From contig CAJFQC010000009.1 in the NCBI GenBank assembly GCA_904418845.1, positions 1 through 64,000 of the forward strand: 64,000 bases of DNA. The letters run 5' to 3'. Position 1 is the stretch's first letter. Every line of letters starts with the position of its first letter. The notes beneath the pieces are model-generated. The model worked only from the letters and a program-made list of their open reading frames with translations. It was not told the origin of the DNA and searched no databases. This DNA comes from an uncultured Ruminococcus sp. (GTDB lineage: Bacteria; Bacillota; Clostridia; Lachnospirales; Lachnospiraceae). Positions 52,447 through 61,759 of this stretch are shown one piece after another. The position numbers were made by a program, and so were the translations under genes.

Positions 52447-53720
52447 TTGAAAAAAGAATATTCACAGGGAAATGTTGAACGTATTTTAAAAAGCAGCGTG
52501 AAGATCCCGGCGAGTGTAGATGAGAGGATACAGACGACATACCGGGAGCTGGGGCTGACAGAAGACAATGACAAGGCTTCCGACGGACACCGAAGCGCAC
52601 GCTATTGAAGTGACTCCGGGATATGTGCCGAAGGGATATATATCACATAGACGGACCGCATACGGGGAAATATCACAACGATGAGACAGAGGGAGGCATG
52701 ACTATTGTTCCCTTCAACGCCGTGGAACTTTACTTCCGCACGGCGACAGGAAATAACTGGTTAGATGTGGTTTATGATGAAGATGCCTTTGTTAAAACGG
52801 TTGAAAATAACGGTACAGTGCTCAATCTGTTCAAAGAGGATTCCATTTATGAGGATGACGGCACGGTTTTTCAGAATGCGTACCTCTTTAACGAAGAAGA
52901 AGGGTATGCTGTATGGGTACATGTCTCCGGCATCGGTATCGCTGAGGATGAGGCAGAAAAAGTTGCGGAAAATCTGACGGTCACAGTGCTTGATGAGACA
53001 GTGCCTTATGCGACTGAAGAAGAGATCGCGCTGGCGAGGAAGCAGAATGAGGCGGCAGAGAATAACTACCAGGAAAAACCGGCAATAGAAAGTGGAAGTA
53101 TCCACAATGTAGGAGATATACTTACAGCGCCGGATTCTGCCACGGATCTCACCAATGCGGAGTTTACAGTCACCGATATCCGGGTAGTGGATTCCATGCC
53201 GGCTGACAAGTATCCTGAAGAGAATTATATCGTGGATTACGACGAAGATATCGCTCCGCTCCTGGAACAAGACGGGACTATGAAGGCGCATAAGAGATAC
53301 GATACGGATGCTGGGGAGAGCATCGATAAAGACAAAACAGAAACAGTTAATTCCAAATTTATTATTGCTGATGTTGAGATCACAAACACAGGAGACACAG
53401 CAGAAGAAATACAGATCGCTCCGGCTCTGGAACTTCTGAAGGAGACTGGAAGCGGAACCTATGAAACGTTCTGGTATACGTCTGCATCGAAAGCGTATTC
53501 AGAACTGGCCAGATGGGAAGGCACGCCCATCTATCAGAGCGTACAGCAGTTTACTGACAATAATAAGAAACATGTATATTTTGCAGAGATCGGGGAGGGG
53601 GAAACGATCAAATGTACTTTCGCATATGTGGTGGATGAAGACTGTGTTGATAACGCATGTCTGGCATTCTTTAAGATGGGCGGCAGCGAAATCAACTATC
53701 CGCGGGTAAAAGTGCGGTAA
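52447..53720 (+). pseudogene. Disrupted anti-sigma factor (DUF4367/DUF5643-like extracellular domain)
   Basis: The reading frame is broken. A TTG at 52447 behind AGGAGGAG gives KKEYSQGNVERILKSSVKIP, a typical cytoplasmic anti-sigma start, stopping at 52608. The sequence continues in the next frame (EVTPGYVPKGYIS, about 52585-52650), then in a third from about 52650 to 53720 (GGMTIVPFNAVELYFRTATG onward, about 345 residues of beta-rich secreted domain). No membrane helix is coded between the parts. So at least two frameshifts and probably a deletion removed the membrane segment. The last part could still be translated from 52623 but would not be exported. Confidence 0.7.
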
Positions 53721-53738
53721 GCAGAATTAGTGCGGTGA

Positions 53739-53805
53739 CAGAAAGAAACAGCCGATGAGACATATATCTGCAAAAGATATATGTCTCATCGGCTGTTTCT
53801 TTCTG
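53739..53805. terminator. 31-bp perfect hairpin, bidirectional terminator
   Basis: Positions 53739-53769 and 53775-53805 are exact reverse complements with a 5-base loop (GCAAA). It separates the broken anti-sigma gene from the convergent amidase gene; A/T-rich ends serve both directions. The stem is much longer than needed for termination. Confidence 0.9.
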
Positions 53806-53829
53806 CTCAAACCGCTCTGGCGCTCAAAC

Positions 53830-54795
53830 CTACCGGCTCACCACAATTGTCTGATACCCGGCCCTTTTCAGCTTTTTCTCCATTTCCACCGCTTCATCCA
53901 ATGTCGGAAACTCTCCCACTGTGACGCGGTAGAGTCTATTTCCGGGTTCAATGACAGCAGGGAAGTCCTGTTCCAAAAGTTCGTTCTGCAGCCGCTGGGC
54001 ATAGGAAGCGTTGCGGAAGGCCCCTGTCTGAACTGTATACCTGGGCATCCCCTCTGTGTGTTCCGGCCTGTTTGCCGGCAGTTCACCCGGCCGGTTGTCT
54101 GGTCCGCTTTCAGGGCGCGGCAAAAGATTTCCGGGAGAAGTCGTGTTGTTTCCGGGCATCCCTGCGCCTGGTGCGGGTGGGATGATCCCCTGCGGCGGCA
54201 TGGCGGGATTCATCTCGTATTTCCCGTCGGATGCAACATCCTGACTTGTCTCAATGAGCCCGTTCATCTGGAGCGTATCGAGAATACCTTCGGCAATCGC
54301 AAGTGCGATATCATCAAAATTATTGTCGAAGAGCTGATTGTCGGTATCGGAGTTGATGAATCCGACTTCGACAAGAACTGCAGGCATGCGGGTGCGGCGC
54401 AGCACTACAAGCCCGGGGCGCTCTTTCACACCTAGATTGACGAAACCTATGGATTCAAGCTGTTCGTTTATGTTCTCTGCCATCTGAAGTTTGATGCCTG
54501 ATTTGTCGTAGACAAGGGATTCTACCCCTGAGTAGGTGTTTGGGGTCGGACTGGAGTTGCGGTGGATGGATATGAAGAAATCCACGCCCGCCTCGTTTGC
54601 TTCCATGGCTTTTTGATAAGGAGATTCGTATACGTCGGTTGTGCGGGTATACAGGACGTCGATGCCGCGCCCTTGCAAAATCTCACCAATGGCGAGAGTC
54701 AGGGCGAGAGTATCGTCTTTTTCCTGTCTTCCGTTATAGACAGCTCCGGGATCGCGGCCCCCGTGCCCGGCATCTAACATGATAGAAACTGGCAT
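53830..54795 (-). CDS. N-acetylmuramoyl-L-alanine amidase (Amidase_3) with SPOR domain
   Basis: 321 residues. The N-terminal amidase domain (1-180) has the zinc ligands LDAGHGGRDPGA (His), QEKDD (Glu region), SIHRNSS (His) and VEVGFINSD (catalytic Glu). A Pro/Gly/Asn linker (about 185-245) leads to a C-terminal SPOR domain (RYTVQTGAFRNASYAQRLQN), which binds denuded glycan at the septum. No signal peptide is evident (MPVSIMLDAGHGG), so export is unexplained. AAGGA lies 10 bases before the ATG. Confidence 0.88.
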   Translation of the reverse strand: MPVSIMLDAGHGGRDPGAVYNGRQEKDDTLALTLAIGEILQGRGIDVLYTRTTDVYESPYQKAMEANEAGVDFFISIHRNSSPTPNTYSGVESLVYDKSGIKLQMAENINEQLESIGFVNLGVKERPGLVVLRRTRMPAVLVEVGFINSDTDNQLFDNNFDDIALAIAEGILDTLQMNGLIETSQDVASDGKYEMNPAMPPQGIIPPAPGAGMPGNNTTSPGNLLPRPESGPDNRPGELPANRPEHTEGMPRYTVQTGAFRNASYAQRLQNELLEQDFPAVIEPGNRLYRVTVGEFPTLDEAVEMEKKLKRAGYQTIVVSR

Positions 54796-54883
54796 AATGG
54801 TTAGTTCCTTTTATAATTGCTCTTATGATAAGATATGCAGGAAAAGAATAAAGGTGACTGCCAATAACAGCCACCTGAAAAAA

Positions 54884-56263
54884 TCAAAGTCCATTGTCTG
54901 GGGATGCCGTAGAATGACCGAACGCCTTTCCATCACTCTGATTTTCATATTTTTTTTCAAGTGAAGATGCGTCTTCGTCTGGTTCTTTGTCCGGCGTTTC
55001 CGCATCATTTCCTTCAGGAAGATATACATGCACACTCTCTACACGGTTCTTGTCCAGCGTCTCCACCACAAGCCGGATACCCTCCTCCGTACAGACAGCA
55101 TCTCCGACTTCAGGAAGGCGGTCAAGGTGTTCGATGATAAACCCGCCGAGGGAGTCGTAATCCTCGGACTGAAGCTCTATGTTCAGGCGATCGTTGACAT
55201 CGTCCAGATTCATAGAACCTTCAATGACGTATTCGTGATCAGACAGTCTGAATACGAGTTCATCTTCTTTTTCGTCGTACTCGTCATGAATCTCTCCGAC
55301 GATTTCCTCAAGGATATCCTCCAGCGTGATTAGTCCTGCCATCTCCCCGTACTCATCAAGGACGATGGCAATATTAAAGGTAGATTCTCTCATCTCTACA
55401 AGCAGCTCGGAGATATTCTTGTACTCATAAGTAAAATGAGGCTGGCGCATGATATCGCGGATGTGGAAGGCTTCGTTCTTATTATAAAGAAGAAGATCCT
55501 TCATATTGATAATACCTACGATATTATCCTGTGTGTCCTCAAAAACAGGGAGTCTCGTGAATTTATCCTCCCGAAAAATATCAATCAGCTCGTCATAGGT
55601 ATTGTTGATATCAGCGAATGTAACGTGCACACGGGGAACCATGATATCCTTCGCGTTGGCGTCGCCCAAATCGAATACGTTGTAGATCATCTCTTTTTCA
55701 TCGGATTCGATAATTCCATCCTCGTGGCTGACGTCCACAATAGTGCGCAGTTCATCCTCGGTCATGCTCCTGTCGGCTCCATTTGGATCTACTCTGAGTA
55801 AAAGCATGATAAAGCGTGAGAAAAGATTTATGATAAAGATAACAGGGGTCATCACAGTCATAAAGAGCCGGATGATCGGAATATATCTCAATGTCAGTTT
55901 TTCTGCTTTAAGGGTTGCATAGTTTTTCGGCGTGATCTCTCCGAATACAAGGATAGCGACAGTAAGAGCAGCAGTTGCGATACTGACCATGTAACCGCCG
56001 AAAGCATATGCCAGCGATGTCGCAAGCGCGGAAGCAGAAAGATTGACGATATTGTTTCCGATGAGAATAGCGCTGAGCATCTTAGCAGTATGATTCTCCA
56101 ATACATCGAGAACCATCGCGGCGCGTTTGCTGCCGGAATCAGCCAGAGAACGGAGCCGGATTTTATTTACCGACATCAGAGCTGTCTCGTTAGATGAGAA
56201 AAATGCTGAAAGCATTAAAAGAATAATAAGTATTAATAATTGAAAACTGTCTCCAGAATCCAC
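54884..56263 (-). CDS. CNNM/CBS-pair membrane protein (HlyC/CorC, hemolysin family)
   Basis: 459 residues: a CNNM (DUF21) membrane domain with four helices (about 8-155, containing FFSSNETALMSVNKIRLRSL and NNIVNLSASALATSLAYAFG), two CBS repeats (about 210-330, MVPRVHVTFADI, LPVFEDTQDNIVGII) and a C-terminal CorC_HlyC domain (about 345-425). Such proteins export magnesium or cobalt, though the old name is hemolysin. A Glu/Asp-rich tail follows. GTG start with AAAGGAG 13 bases upstream. Confidence 0.9.
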   Translation of the reverse strand: MDSGDSFQLLILIILLMLSAFFSSNETALMSVNKIRLRSLADSGSKRAAMVLDVLENHTAKMLSAILIGNNIVNLSASALATSLAYAFGGYMVSIATAALTVAILVFGEITPKNYATLKAEKLTLRYIPIIRLFMTVMTPVIFIINLFSRFIMLLLRVDPNGADRSMTEDELRTIVDVSHEDGIIESDEKEMIYNVFDLGDANAKDIMVPRVHVTFADINNTYDELIDIFREDKFTRLPVFEDTQDNIVGIINMKDLLLYNKNEAFHIRDIMRQPHFTYEYKNISELLVEMRESTFNIAIVLDEYGEMAGLITLEDILEEIVGEIHDEYDEKEDELVFRLSDHEYVIEGSMNLDDVNDRLNIELQSEDYDSLGGFIIEHLDRLPEVGDAVCTEEGIRLVVETLDKNRVESVHVYLPEGNDAETPDKEPDEDASSLEKKYENQSDGKAFGHSTASPDNGL

Positions 56264-56384
56264 TGTTTTAATTTCACTCCTTTATGATTGTAAAAGTCCG
56301 CCGTATTACAGCATATAAAAATGTATAGATACGAAGACAGTATACACTGTTTCTGCAGATTTTGCAAGATTTGTGTCTGCTGCC

Positions 56385-56413
56385 TTTACTTTGCGCCATG
56401 TGTGCTCTATAAT
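56385..56413 (+). promoter_or_regulatory. Promoter of the murB-rapZ-whiA-crh operon
   Basis: TTTACT and TATAAT spaced by 17 bases, about 125 bases before murB, in the gap that divides it from the divergent CNNM gene. Confidence 0.6.
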
Positions 56414-56537
56414 GTGAAAAGATAATAGTTCAGCCATACAGTGTACGGGAAGTGCAAAACATACTTCCATGTTCTGGCAGAATGAATGGTTATTAGGAAA
56501 GATGAATACGAAAAGAAAGAATGAAATGAGGAAGTTT

Positions 56538-57443
56538 ATGGATTTATATAAAGAACTATGTGCGGCTGTGGGAGCGGAAAATGTGCTCAGAGATGAACCG
56601 ATGAGCAGACATACGACTTTTCGGATCGGGGGACCGGCGGACTTTTTTGTTCAACCTTCCTGTATGGAGGAGATCAAAGCGGTCAGAGAATTATGCAGAT
56701 CGGGGAAAATGCCGTGTTATGTTATGGGAAATGGGAGCGACCTTCTTGTGGGTGACAGGGGATACCGCGGCGTGATCATTCAGATCTGTAAAAGGATGAA
56801 TGAAGTGCGTGCGGAGGGAGAACGGATTTTTGTTCAGTCAGGAGCCCTGCTGTCAAAGACAGCGTCTGCGGCTTATGATGCGTCTCTTACGGGAATGGAG
56901 TTTGCGTCAGGGATACCGGGAACAGTAGGCGGGGCGCTCAGAATGAATGCAGGCGCATATGATGGTGAGATGAAGCAGATCGTGGAATCAGTGGAAGTGC
57001 TGACGGCAGATGGGGAAGTGCTGGTACTGTCCGCAGGAGAGTTGGGAATGGGATACCGCACCAGCGTGATTTCAAAAAATGATTACGTGGCTTTGAGCGC
57101 GGTATTGAAGCTGAAAAAGGGAGAGAAGAGCGACATTCGCGCCCGTATGGATGAGTTGAAAAAGAAGCGTGTGGAGAAGCAGCCGCTGGAGTATGGAAGC
57201 GCAGGCAGTACATTCAAGCGTCCGGAAGGACATTTTGCAGGAAAGCTTGTTCAGAAGGCGGGACTGCGAGGATATCGCGTAGGGGATGCTCAGGTGTCAG
57301 AGAAGCACTGCGGTTTTGTCATAAACCGGGGAAATGCTACGGCGGCAGAGGTTGCCCAGCTTATGGAGGATGTGGCAGACCGGGTGCAAGAGAAGTTTGG
57401 TATAAGGCTTGATCCAGAAGTGAAGAAGATAGGAGAATTTTAG
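56538..57443 (+). CDS. murB: UDP-N-acetylenolpyruvoylglucosamine reductase
   Basis: FAD enzyme of peptidoglycan precursor synthesis; reduces enolpyruvyl-UDP-GlcNAc to UDP-MurNAc. 301 residues with RHTTFRIGGPADFF, GNGSDLLVGDRGYRGV (FAD), SGIPGTVGGALRMNAGAYDGE, catalytic Ser in GSAGSTFKRP and Glu in DPEVKKIG. ATG 56538 is behind GAGGAAG. rapZ begins 3 bases after the stop. Confidence 0.94.
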   Translation: MDLYKELCAAVGAENVLRDEPMSRHTTFRIGGPADFFVQPSCMEEIKAVRELCRSGKMPCYVMGNGSDLLVGDRGYRGVIIQICKRMNEVRAEGERIFVQSGALLSKTASAAYDASLTGMEFASGIPGTVGGALRMNAGAYDGEMKQIVESVEVLTADGEVLVLSAGELGMGYRTSVISKNDYVALSAVLKLKKGEKSDIRARMDELKKKRVEKQPLEYGSAGSTFKRPEGHFAGKLVQKAGLRGYRVGDAQVSEKHCGFVINRGNATAAEVAQLMEDVADRVQEKFGIRLDPEVKKIGEF

Positions 57444-57446
57444 AGA

Positions 57447-58325
57447 ATGCGTTTTGTGATCGTGACCGGGATGTCCGGGGCTGGAAAGTCAACAGCACTA
57501 AAGATGCTGGAAGATATGGGATATTTCTGTGTGGATAATCTTCCCATTCCTTTGCTTCCGCGCTTTGTCGAAATGTTCGGCGAGCCGGAGGAAGAGGTGA
57601 AAAAAGTGGCAATGGGGATTGATGTAAGAGGCGGGCAGGATTTTCCGGGGCTGAAAGAAGTGTTAGACGATATGGATGTCAGAGAGATTGAGTATGAGAT
57701 CCTGTTTCTCGACGCGAAAGATGATGTGCTCATCAAGCGGTATAAAGAGACAAGACGTCAGCATCCTTTAAGCGGTTCGGGGAGAGTGGACACAGGGATC
57801 GCCAAGGAGCGTGAAAAGATCATGTTCTTAAAAATGCGGGCAACCTATATAATGGATACGAGCAAGATGCTCACAAGAGAACTGAAGCTTGAATTGGAAA
57901 AGATATTTATCCGCGGGCAGAAGTTTTGCAGTCTCTACATCACGGTGATGTCCTTTGGGTTTAAGTATGGGATACCTCAGGATTCAGATCTTGTGTTTGA
58001 TGTGCGATTCCTTCCGAATCCTTACTATATAGATGAACTCAGAGAAAAGACAGGAAATGATCCGGAAGTGCAGGATTATGTCATGGAAAATGAGAAAGCT
58101 CAATTTTTTTTGCAAAAGCTCAAGGATATGGTAGATTTTCTTATCCCGAATTATATCTTGGAGGGCAAGAACCAGCTTGTTATATCCATTGGCTGTACCG
58201 GGGGAAAACACCGCTCTGTTACGATTGCCAACGCGCTTCACAATATGCTTCAGGAACAGGAAAATTACGGGGTGCGCATCGAACATCGTGATATCGGAAA
58301 AGATGCGATCACCAAAAGGAAGTGA
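57447..58325 (+). CDS. rapZ: RNase adapter RapZ (YvcJ) nucleotide-binding protein
   Basis: 292 residues of the RapZ/YvcJ family: Walker A GMSGAGKST, the acidic strand DAKDDVLIKRYKETRRQHPL and a C-terminal GCTGGKHRSVTIAN. In E. coli it controls GlmZ; in Firmicutes it binds nucleotides and affects competence. It sits in the conserved murB-rapZ-whiA cluster; yvcK, which often lies between rapZ and whiA, is missing. Confidence 0.92.
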   Translation: MRFVIVTGMSGAGKSTALKMLEDMGYFCVDNLPIPLLPRFVEMFGEPEEEVKKVAMGIDVRGGQDFPGLKEVLDDMDVREIEYEILFLDAKDDVLIKRYKETRRQHPLSGSGRVDTGIAKEREKIMFLKMRATYIMDTSKMLTRELKLELEKIFIRGQKFCSLYITVMSFGFKYGIPQDSDLVFDVRFLPNPYYIDELREKTGNDPEVQDYVMENEKAQFFLQKLKDMVDFLIPNYILEGKNQLVISIGCTGGKHRSVTIANALHNMLQEQENYGVRIEHRDIGKDAITKRK

Positions 58326-58329
58326 GAAA

Positions 58330-59289
58330 ATGTCATTTTCCGGAAATGTCAGAAAAGAACTCTCAGGAAATATCAGTCTGGCAAGGCATTGCCAGATCGC
58401 CGAGATCACGGCGTTTATCGGGATGTGCGGGACAGTTGTGATTAATAGTTTTGATCATTACAGCATCAGGATTCATTCTGAAAATTTTCTTGTTGCAAGA
58501 AAAGTCTTTACATTGCTCGAAAAAACATTTAATATAAAAGCTGATATTTCTATCCGAAGAAATATCAGCAAAGATAGTGTATCTTATGCAGTCATTATCC
58601 GGCAGCATCAAGATGCGCTGAGGATTCTTCAGGCAGCAAAAATGACCGGCGGGCACCGGCAGGATGGAGATGATATCCATGCGTTCAATCCTCTTGTGAT
58701 CCAGCAGACATGCTGTAAAAGGGCATTTTTGAGAGGAGTATTCCAGGCGGCAGGGTCCATGAGCGATCCGAATAAGTCTTACCATTTCGAGATTGTCTGT
58801 GCCTTACCAGAGGCGGCGCGGCAGATACAAAGCGTGATGTGCAGTTTCGGCCTGGATGCGAAGGTGGTGCCGCGTAAGAAATCATTTGTCGTTTATCTTA
58901 AGGAAGGATCCCAGATAGTAGATATCCTGAATGTAATGGAAGCGCACGTGTCTTTGATGGAACTGGAAAATGTCAGGATACTCAAAGAGATGCGCAATTC
59001 TGTGAACAGGAAGGTGAACTGTGAGACTGCCAATATTAATAAGACTGTGTCGGCAGCGGTGAAACAGGTTGAAGATATTACTTACCTAAGAGATACGATC
59101 GGATTTGAAAATCTTCCGGAGAATCTGGTCGAGACGGCTTTTGCCCGTCTTGAAAATCCGGAGGCGGCCTTGAAAGAACTGGGGCAGGCGATGACGCCGC
59201 CGGTCGGGAAATCGGGTATCAATCACAGGCTGCGGAAACTCAGTGAGATGGCAGACAAGGTAAGGCTGGAACGAGGAGGATTATTATGA
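58330..59289 (+). CDS. whiA: Sporulation/division regulator WhiA
   Basis: 319 residues: degenerate LAGLIDADG domains (about 1-215, RAFLRGVFQAAGSMSDPNKS) and a C-terminal HTH (VSAAVKQVEDITYLRDTIG, PPVGKSGINHRLRKLSEMAD). It binds DNA in actinomycetes and affects division in Bacillus. It begins 5 bases after rapZ and overlaps the next gene by 4 bases. Confidence 0.94.
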   Translation: MSFSGNVRKELSGNISLARHCQIAEITAFIGMCGTVVINSFDHYSIRIHSENFLVARKVFTLLEKTFNIKADISIRRNISKDSVSYAVIIRQHQDALRILQAAKMTGGHRQDGDDIHAFNPLVIQQTCCKRAFLRGVFQAAGSMSDPNKSYHFEIVCALPEAARQIQSVMCSFGLDAKVVPRKKSFVVYLKEGSQIVDILNVMEAHVSLMELENVRILKEMRNSVNRKVNCETANINKTVSAAVKQVEDITYLRDTIGFENLPENLVETAFARLENPEAALKELGQAMTPPVGKSGINHRLRKLSEMADKVRLERGGLL

Positions 59290-59546
59290 TTAAAACACCT
59301 GTTGTAGTAAAGACGGAAGATGGATTTGACGGAACACCGATTGCTCTGCTCGTACAGGAAGCAAGCCAGTATGCGAGCAGGATCTACATACAGATCGGTG
59401 AGAAGAACATCAATGCCAAGAGCATCATGGGCATGATGAGTCTGACCCTTACAGACGGTGAGAAGATTACAGTTGTGACTGAGGGCGAGGATGAGAAGAA
59501 AGCGGCAGAGGGTATTCAGACGTTTTTTGCGAAAAAAGTAAGCTGA
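59286..59546 (+). CDS. Crh-like HPr-family protein lacking His15
   Basis: 86 residues with the HPr fold. Position 15, the PTS-phosphorylated histidine, is Asp (DGFDGTP), and Arg17 is Thr. Ser46 and its surroundings (NAKSIMGMMSL), the HPr-kinase site, are intact. Thus, like Bacillus Crh, it should not carry PTS phosphate but could serve as a serine-phosphorylated regulatory partner. The gene order rapZ-whiA-crh matches Bacillus. Overlaps whiA by 4 bases. Confidence 0.88.
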   Translation: MIKTPVVVKTEDGFDGTPIALLVQEASQYASRIYIQIGEKNINAKSIMGMMSLTLTDGEKITVVTEGEDEKKAAEGIQTFFAKKVS

Positions 59547-59677
59547 TGGCCGAGGCCTGTCTATGGAAAGACAGGATTCAGATAAAAAGGCAATAAGGTA
59601 TGGGGGCTGTGCTGTGGGGTACAGTCCTTTGTTGTCCAAAAAAGCAGGTGGAGCTGACATAGGAAAGGGGAGATACT
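59547..59677 (+). other. Intergenic stretch with two hairpins
   Basis: CCTGTCT/AGACAGG (59556-59575) is a perfect 7-bp stem without a T-run. GGGCTGT/ACAGTCC (59604-59627, one G-U) is followed by TTTGTTGT and could terminate the operon. Nothing else is seen. Confidence 0.4.
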
Positions 59678-60583
59678 ATGAAAAAAATGCTGTTTATATA
59701 TAATCCTAATGCAGGAACCGGAGTGCTGAAGCCAAAGCTTTCGGACGTTTTAGATATATTTACTAAAAGCGGCTATGACATAACGGCATATCCCACACAG
59801 AGACCCCATGATGCGGTTGAGAAGATTCGGGAATGTGGCGGTCAATATGATCTGATTGTCTGTTCCGGCGGCGACGGCACTCTCGATGAGGCTGTTACGG
59901 GGATACAGATGGGCGGCTTTCAGGTTCCGCTGGGATATATTCCTGCCGGGACGACTAATGATTTCGCTACCAGTCTGAAAATACCAAAGGATATTCTTCT
60001 GGCTGCCGATACGGCGGTGAAAGGGATTCCGTTTTCGTGTGATGTAGGGGAGTTTAATGGGGATTATTTCATTTATATTGCGGCGTTTGGTATTTTTACT
60101 GATGTATCCTATGAGACGAAACAACGTATGAAAAATATCCTCGGACATCTCGCATATCTGTTAGAGGGGACAAAAAGGATATTCAATATACCTTCCTATA
60201 AAATAAAGGTAACTCATGAAGGAGAGACATTTGAGGACGAATTTATATTCGGCATGGTCACCAATTCCCGGTCGGTAGGCGGATTCAAAGGCATCATAGG
60301 CTCTGAGGTCGTATTTGACGACGGGGAGTTTGAGGTGACGCTGATACGCACACCCAAGAACCCGATCGAATTGAATGAACTGCTGGGGGCTATCGTGAAG
60401 GGACAGATCAACCCTCAGCGGATGTATTCTTTTAAGTCGAGCAGTGTGAAATTTGAATGTGAAGAAGAGATCCCATGGACATTAGATGGGGAATTCGGGG
60501 GCGTGCATCGTGAGGTTGTTGTGAAAGATAAGAAGCAGGCGCTCAGTATCATGATTCCTAATAGTTCAGAGAGCCATTCGTAA
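59678..60583 (+). CDS. Lipid kinase, diacylglycerol kinase family (YegS/DgkB-like)
   Basis: 301 residues of the DAGK catalytic family: LFIYNPNAGTG, the nucleotide loop VCSGGDGTLDEAVTG, PAGTTNDFATSLKIP and a C-terminal EEIPWTLDGEFGG. It phosphorylates diacylglycerol or a related lipid at the membrane. Soluble; no helix. GGAAAGGGGA lies upstream. Not closely linked to other lipid genes. Confidence 0.9.
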   Translation: MKKMLFIYNPNAGTGVLKPKLSDVLDIFTKSGYDITAYPTQRPHDAVEKIRECGGQYDLIVCSGGDGTLDEAVTGIQMGGFQVPLGYIPAGTTNDFATSLKIPKDILLAADTAVKGIPFSCDVGEFNGDYFIYIAAFGIFTDVSYETKQRMKNILGHLAYLLEGTKRIFNIPSYKIKVTHEGETFEDEFIFGMVTNSRSVGGFKGIIGSEVVFDDGEFEVTLIRTPKNPIELNELLGAIVKGQINPQRMYSFKSSSVKFECEEEIPWTLDGEFGGVHREVVVKDKKQALSIMIPNSSESHS

Positions 60584-60610
60584 AACCGTTTAAAAAAATT
60601 AAAAAAATAC

Positions 60611-60639
60611 TTGCATTATCAAAAATCATATGATATAGT
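60611..60639 (+). promoter_or_regulatory. tRNA-Glu promoter
   Basis: TTGCAT and TATAGT spaced by 17 bases, 43 bases before the tRNA. Confidence 0.65.
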
Positions 60640-60681
60640 AATATTCGCTGTGAGGGACAACAAAACAGCGAATATGAATAT

Positions 60682-60753
60682 GGCTCCTTGGTCAAGCGGT
60701 TAAGACGCTAGCCTCTCACGCTGGAATCAGGGGTTCGATTCCCCTAGGAGTCA
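60682..60753 (+). tRNA. tRNA-Glu (anticodon CUC)
   Basis: A full cloverleaf can be drawn: acceptor GGCTCCT/AGGAGTC with one G-U, D stem GTC/GAC, anticodon stem CTAGC/GCTGG around loop CTCTCAC (anticodon CTC), T arm AGGGG/CCCCT with loop TTCGATT, discriminator A. The CCA end is not encoded. It reads GAG codons and stands alone with its own promoter and terminator. Confidence 0.95.
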
Positions 60754-60762
60754 CTTGAGAAG

Positions 60763-60796
60763 AAACGGAAGTGTTCGAAAGCACTTTCGTTTTTTG
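60763..60796 (+). terminator. Terminator after tRNA-Glu
   Basis: ACGGAAGTG and CACTTTCGT pair over 9 bp (one G-U), followed by a T-run of six. Confidence 0.8.
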
Positions 60797-60825
60797 TTGT
60801 CTTTTTCTATCTGATGGGCTATAAT
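60797..60825 (+). promoter_or_regulatory. fba promoter
   Basis: TTGTCT and consensus TATAAT spaced by 17 bases, about 70 bases before fba. Confidence 0.7.
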
Positions 60826-60895
60826 AGATGCAGATTCAATAAAGCATTCCCGGCGGAACTGCAGAAGCCGGGATTGAGAAGTGGAGGAAAAGAAT

Positions 60896-61759
60896 ATGTT
60901 AGTATCAGCTACAGAAATGCTTAAGAAAGCAAAAGCAGGCCACTACGCAGTGGGACAGTTCAACATCAACAACCTTGAGTGGACGAAGGCGATTCTTCAG
61001 ACCGCTCAGGATTTGAATTCTCCGGTCATCCTCGGAGTATCTGAGGGAGCAGGAAAATATATGACAGGATACAAGACTGTTGTAGGTATGGTAAACGGTA
61101 TGCTTGAGGAGATGAACATCACAGTTCCGGTTGCTCTTCATCTGGATCACGGCAGCTATGAAGGATGCCTGAAGTGTGTAGAGGCCGGATTCTCATCTAT
61201 CATGTTTGACGGTTCTCACTATCCGATCGATGAAAACGTAGAGAAGACAAAAGAGCTCGTTAAGATCGCGCATGACAACAATATGTCCATCGAGGCTGAG
61301 GTTGGTTCCATCGGCGGCGAGGAAGATGGTGTGATCGGAAAAGGTGAGTGCGCAGACCCGAACGAGTGCAAGATGGTGGCAGATCTGGGAATCGATTTTC
61401 TGGCAGCAGGCATCGGCAACATCCACGGAAAATATCCAGACAACTGGGAAGGCTTAAGCTTTGAGACGCTGGATGGGATTCAGCAGAAAACTGGCGATAT
61501 GCCGCTGGTGCTTCACGGTGGTACAGGCATTCCGGAGGATATGATTAAGAAGGCCATTGATCTCGGCGTTGCTAAGATCAATGTTAATACAGAGTGCCAG
61601 CTTTCATTTGCGGCAGCGACACGCGGGTATATTGAGGCGGGCAAGGATCAGGAAGGAAAAGGCTTCGATCCTCGTAAGCTGCTTAAACCGGGCACAGAAG
61701 CTATTATGGCTACAGTGAAAGAGAAAATGGAATTATTCGGCTCTGTAGGAAAAGCCTGA
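60896..61759 (+). CDS. fba: Class II fructose-bisphosphate aldolase
   Basis: Zinc-dependent glycolytic aldolase, cleaving fructose 1,6-bisphosphate to triose phosphates. 287 residues with GHYAVGQFNINNLEW, zinc and catalytic region HLDHGSYEGC, EAEVGSIGGEEDG, HGGTGIPE and NVNTECQ. ATG 60896 follows GGAGG by 8 bases. Tagatose-bisphosphate aldolase is a close relative but the sequence and strong promoter favour the glycolytic enzyme. Confidence 0.93.
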   Translation: MLVSATEMLKKAKAGHYAVGQFNINNLEWTKAILQTAQDLNSPVILGVSEGAGKYMTGYKTVVGMVNGMLEEMNITVPVALHLDHGSYEGCLKCVEAGFSSIMFDGSHYPIDENVEKTKELVKIAHDNNMSIEAEVGSIGGEEDGVIGKGECADPNECKMVADLGIDFLAAGIGNIHGKYPDNWEGLSFETLDGIQQKTGDMPLVLHGGTGIPEDMIKKAIDLGVAKINVNTECQLSFAAATRGYIEAGKDQEGKGFDPRKLLKPGTEAIMATVKEKMELFGSVGKA

